Below the pieces are notes generated by a model. That model was not told the origin of the DNA. It ran no database searches and saw only the letters and a program-made list of their open reading frames with translations. This document shows, in pieces, positions 5,733 through 7,603 of a stretch of DNA of 7,603 nt. The DNA comes from Pseudomonadota bacterium (lineage in GTDB: Bacteria > Desulfobacterota > Desulfovibrionia > Desulfovibrionales > Desulfovibrionaceae), in contig JAEZEM010000421.1 of the NCBI GenBank assembly GCA_023417745.1, positions 1-7,603 of the forward strand, written 5' to 3'. Position numbers and translations under genes: made by a program. Each line of letters begins with the position of its first letter. The stretch's first letter is position 1.

Positions 5733-6194
5733 ATGGACAAACGCCTTCCCTGGCCCGACTATTTCATGCGCATCGCCTATCTGGTGGCCGAACGCAGCAC
5801 CTGCCTGCGCCGCAAGGTCGGGGCCGTGGCCGTGCGCGACCGCCGCATCCTGGCCACGGGCTACAACGGCTCCCCGACCGGCACGGCCCACTGCCTGGAC
5901 ATCGGCTGCCTGCGCGAAAAACTCGGCATCCCCTCGGGCGAACGCCACGAGCTGTGCCGGGGGCTGCACGCCGAACAAAACGTCATCATCCAGTGCGCCC
6001 TGCACGGCGTGCCCATCGCCGGGGCGGACATCTACTGCACCACCCAGCCCTGTTTGATCTGCACAAAGATGCTCATCAACTGCCAGGTCAACCACATCTA
6101 TTTCTCCCAGGGTTATCCCGATCCGCTCTCGGCCGAGATGATCGCCGAGGCCGGCATCGGCTTTGACGTGCTGGAGGGCGACCATGGCTCCTGA
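5733..6194 (+). CDS. dCMP deaminase (ComEB / phage T4 type)
   Basis: The 153-residue protein has the cytidine/deoxycytidylate deaminase zinc motif: H79-A-E81 (LHAEQNVI) and PC107LIC110. E81 is the catalytic acid; H79, C107 and C110 bind the catalytic zinc. Family features KVGAVAVRD (28-36) and GYNGSPTG (43-50) precede the stretch AHCLDIGC (52-59), and H72 and C75 lie before the zinc motif. These Cys/His residues resemble the second, structural zinc site of T4-type dCMP deaminase. The expected reaction is dCMP + water to dUMP + ammonia, feeding thymidylate synthesis. The length is normal and the protein is cytoplasmic. The ATG follows GGAG by ten bases. The gene runs into ribD, overlapping it by 11 bases, so they are co-transcribed and probably coupled. 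A broader nucleotide deaminase specificity cannot be excluded, but dCMP is the standard assignment for this group. Confidence 0.93.
   Translation: MDKRLPWPDYFMRIAYLVAERSTCLRRKVGAVAVRDRRILATGYNGSPTGTAHCLDIGCLREKLGIPSGERHELCRGLHAEQNVIIQCALHGVPIAGADIYCTTQPCLICTKMLINCQVNHIYFSQGYPDPLSAEMIAEAGIGFDVLEGDHGS
6173..6178 (+). promoter_or_regulatory. Ribosome binding site of ribD
   Basis: GGAGGG lies five bases before the ATG at 6184, inside the end of the dCMP deaminase gene. It selects this ATG over the in-frame ATG at 6163. Confidence 0.75.
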
Positions 6195-7329
6195 CAACGA
6201 CGCGGTGTTCATGGCCCGGGCTTTGGAGCTGGCCGAGCGCGGCCGGGGATTCGTCACGCCCAACCCGCGCGTGGGCGCGGTGCTGGTGCGCGACGGCGAA
6301 ATCGTGGCCGAGGGCTGGCACAAGGTGTTCGGCGGCCCCCACGCCGAGGTGGAATGCCTGCGCGAGGCCGAGGAGCGGGGCATCGATCCGGCCGGGGCCA
6401 CGATGTACGTGACCTTGGAGCCGTGCAACCATTTCGGCAAGACCCCGCCCTGTTCGCGCACGGTGCTGGAAGCCGGCGTTTCCCGGGTGGTCATCGGCTG
6501 CCTGGACCCCAATCCCGTGGCCGGCGGCGGGGCCGAGACCCTGCGCCAGGGGGGCGTCGCCGTGGACGTCGGCGTCCTTGGCCAGGAGTGCCGCGACGCC
6601 GTGGCCGATTTCGTGGTCTTTAAAACCATGGGCCGGCCCTACGTGACCCTGAAGCTGGCCATGACCCTGGACGGACGCATCGCCGCCCGCACCGGGGATT
6701 CGGCCTGGGTGAGCGGCCCGGCCTCGCGCCGCCGGGTGCACCGGATGCGGGCCGCGTCCCAGGCGGTGATGGTCGGCGGCGGCACCTTTCGGGCCGACGA
6801 CCCGCGCCTGACCCACCGCCTGGAGGTGGTGGACACGCTGTCGGGCAATCCCCAGCCCCTGGCCGTGGTGGTCACGCGCTCGCTGCCCCCGGCCGACGCC
6901 CGGTTCGCCCTGGTGCGGGAGCGTTCCCCGTCCCTGGTCTTTCTGACCGGCGAAGCCGAGGCGCAGGGCGCGGCCGGGCTGGCCCTGACCAAGCGCGGGG
7001 CGCGGGTCTACGGCCTGCCGCTGCGTGACGAGGGCGAGCTGGATTTGTTGCCTGGGCTGACGCGCCTTCGCGACGAGGCCCGGGTCTTTACGCTGCTGTG
7101 CGAAGGCGGCGGCGGTCTGGCCGGCCAACTCGTGGCCCAGGGGCTGGCCGACGAACTGGCGCTGTTCTATGCCCCCAAGGTGCTGGCCGACGAGCAGGCC
7201 GTGCCGGGCTTTTCGGGCCGCATCGTCCCGCGCATGGCCGACGCGGCCGGTTTCCGTTTCTGCGGTCTGCGGCAAGTGGGCGAGGATATTCTGGTCACGG
7301 CCCGGCCGGCGGCCGAGCCGTCCGCCTAA
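6184..7329 (+). CDS. ribD: Bifunctional riboflavin biosynthesis protein RibD (deaminase + reductase)
   Basis: The 381-residue enzyme carries out two consecutive steps of riboflavin synthesis from GTP: deamination of the diaminopyrimidine ribosylamino phosphate, then NADPH-dependent reduction of the ribosyl side chain. The N-terminal deaminase domain (about 1-145) has TPNPRVGAVLV (25-35), zinc ligands H53, C81 and C90 and catalytic E55, in HAEVECL and TLEPCNHFGKTPPC. DPNPVAGGG (108-116) is also conserved. The reductase domain (about 150-372) has KLAMTLDGRIAARTGDSAWVSG (157-178), VMVGGGTFRADDPRLT (195-210), LCEGGGGLAGQL (305-316) and DELALFYAPKVL (323-334). The length is normal and both halves look intact. 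I chose ATG 6184 over 6163 because of the GGAGGG site and the normal RibD N-terminus. It overlaps the dCMP deaminase stop by 11 bases. No other rib gene follows on this strand; the next gene is convergent and overlaps the end by four bases. Confidence 0.97.
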   Translation: MAPDNDAVFMARALELAERGRGFVTPNPRVGAVLVRDGEIVAEGWHKVFGGPHAEVECLREAEERGIDPAGATMYVTLEPCNHFGKTPPCSRTVLEAGVSRVVIGCLDPNPVAGGGAETLRQGGVAVDVGVLGQECRDAVADFVVFKTMGRPYVTLKLAMTLDGRIAARTGDSAWVSGPASRRRVHRMRAASQAVMVGGGTFRADDPRLTHRLEVVDTLSGNPQPLAVVVTRSLPPADARFALVRERSPSLVFLTGEAEAQGAAGLALTKRGARVYGLPLRDEGELDLLPGLTRLRDEARVFTLLCEGGGGLAGQLVAQGLADELALFYAPKVLADEQAVPGFSGRIVPRMADAAGFRFCGLRQVGEDILVTARPAAEPSA

Positions 7330-7603
7330 CTGGCCGTCTGCCCCAGGTATTCCGTGACCGCCTCCAGGTCGATGGTCAGGGTCGGTCCCTTGTCCGTCTC
7401 GGCGTAACGCGGCGAGCCGTAGGGATCGTATTCGTAGGGCGCGATCAGGCTGTTGAATATTTCGCGCAGCGCCCGGGCGCCGATGCGGGCGTTTTTGGCC
7501 GCCGCGTCGGCGATGGCCGTGATCGCCTGGTCCGTGACCAAGAGCCGAATGCCCATGTGGCGGAAATATTCCAGGCACAGGCGCAGGGGCGAATTGGGCG
7601 AAC
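7326..7603 (-). CDS. AAA+ ATPase C-terminal domain, ClpX/HslU-like (partial, N-terminus beyond right edge)
   Basis: The last 91 residues are visible, reading SPNSPLRLCLEYFRHMGIRLLVTDQA and ending TEYLGQTAS. The pattern of a helix, then LLVTDQAITAIADAA, then RIGARALREIFNSLIAPYEYDP, matches the small C-terminal domain of Clp/HslU-class AAA+ ATPases. The GAR arginine of that motif is the sensor-2 residue contacting nucleotide. Walker motifs would lie off the window. The C-terminal end after the domain (GSPRYAETDKGPTLTIDLEAV) is not typical of canonical ClpX, so this may be a ClpX-related protein rather than ClpX itself. The start is outside; an internal ATG at 7556 is not the start because coding similarity continues to the edge. 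The stop TAG overlaps the ribD stop region, tail to tail. Confidence 0.8.
   Translation of the reverse strand, partial: SPNSPLRLCLEYFRHMGIRLLVTDQAITAIADAAAKNARIGARALREIFNSLIAPYEYDPYGSPRYAETDKGPTLTIDLEAVTEYLGQTAS

Noticed and set aside
5484..6629. Minus-strand open frame extending the zinc-ribbon gene to 451 codons
   Set aside because: The upstream part is antisense to the dCMP deaminase and ribD genes and has no recognisable motifs. AAGGAG sits just before the internal ATG at 5483.
6088..7578. Minus-strand open frame of 496 codons opposite ribD
   Set aside because: Its composition (Gly, His, Arg, Gln rich) fits a shadow of the ribD coding frame, which has all family motifs.

Overview
The window is about two-thirds G+C and densely coded. 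Its proteins look like those of a sulfate-reducing deltaproteobacterium of the Desulfovibrio / Solidesulfovibrio type. This is inferred from base composition, the many sensory kinases, and a dCMP deaminase-ribD pair of the kind I recall from Desulfovibrio. No rRNA, tRNA, CRISPR array or insertion sequence is visible.

Left two thirds (1-5483), all on the minus strand. Reading in the direction of transcription (right to left), there is a 69-residue four-cysteine zinc-ribbon protein, an EVE-domain protein (PUA-like fold), and a large membrane hybrid histidine kinase (three PAS domains, HisKA, HATPase, receiver). After a 181-base spacer comes a second sensory system. It has a periplasmic solute-binding-type sensor with one membrane helix, a histidine kinase catalytic part, and a response regulator receiver domain that runs off the left edge. 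The first three genes are 28 and 31 bases apart and may form one transcript. The kinase and regulator overlap by ATGA.

The main anomaly is in the second system. The sensor half (1083-1991) and kinase half (265-1074) lie in different frames, and the break falls in the linker coiled coil right after the membrane helix. Adding one base near 1091/1092 rebuilds a continuous kinase of about 575 residues, with every domain otherwise intact. The gene therefore carries a fresh frameshift, a sequencing error, or an unusual split.

Right third (5484-7603). A 249-base divergent spacer rich in short perfect GC palindromes separates the minus-strand block from a plus-strand pair. The pair is a dCMP deaminase of the ComEB/T4 type and the bifunctional riboflavin enzyme RibD, overlapping by 11 bases. 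RibD ends four bases inside the 3' end of a convergent minus-strand gene encoding the C-terminal domain of an AAA+ ATPase of the ClpX/HslU kind, cut by the right edge.

I see signal transduction plus nucleotide/riboflavin metabolism, and no clear evidence of a novel multi-gene system. The points most worth checking are the broken kinase gene, the zinc-ribbon/EVE/hybrid-kinase cluster, and the palindromes in the divergent spacer.
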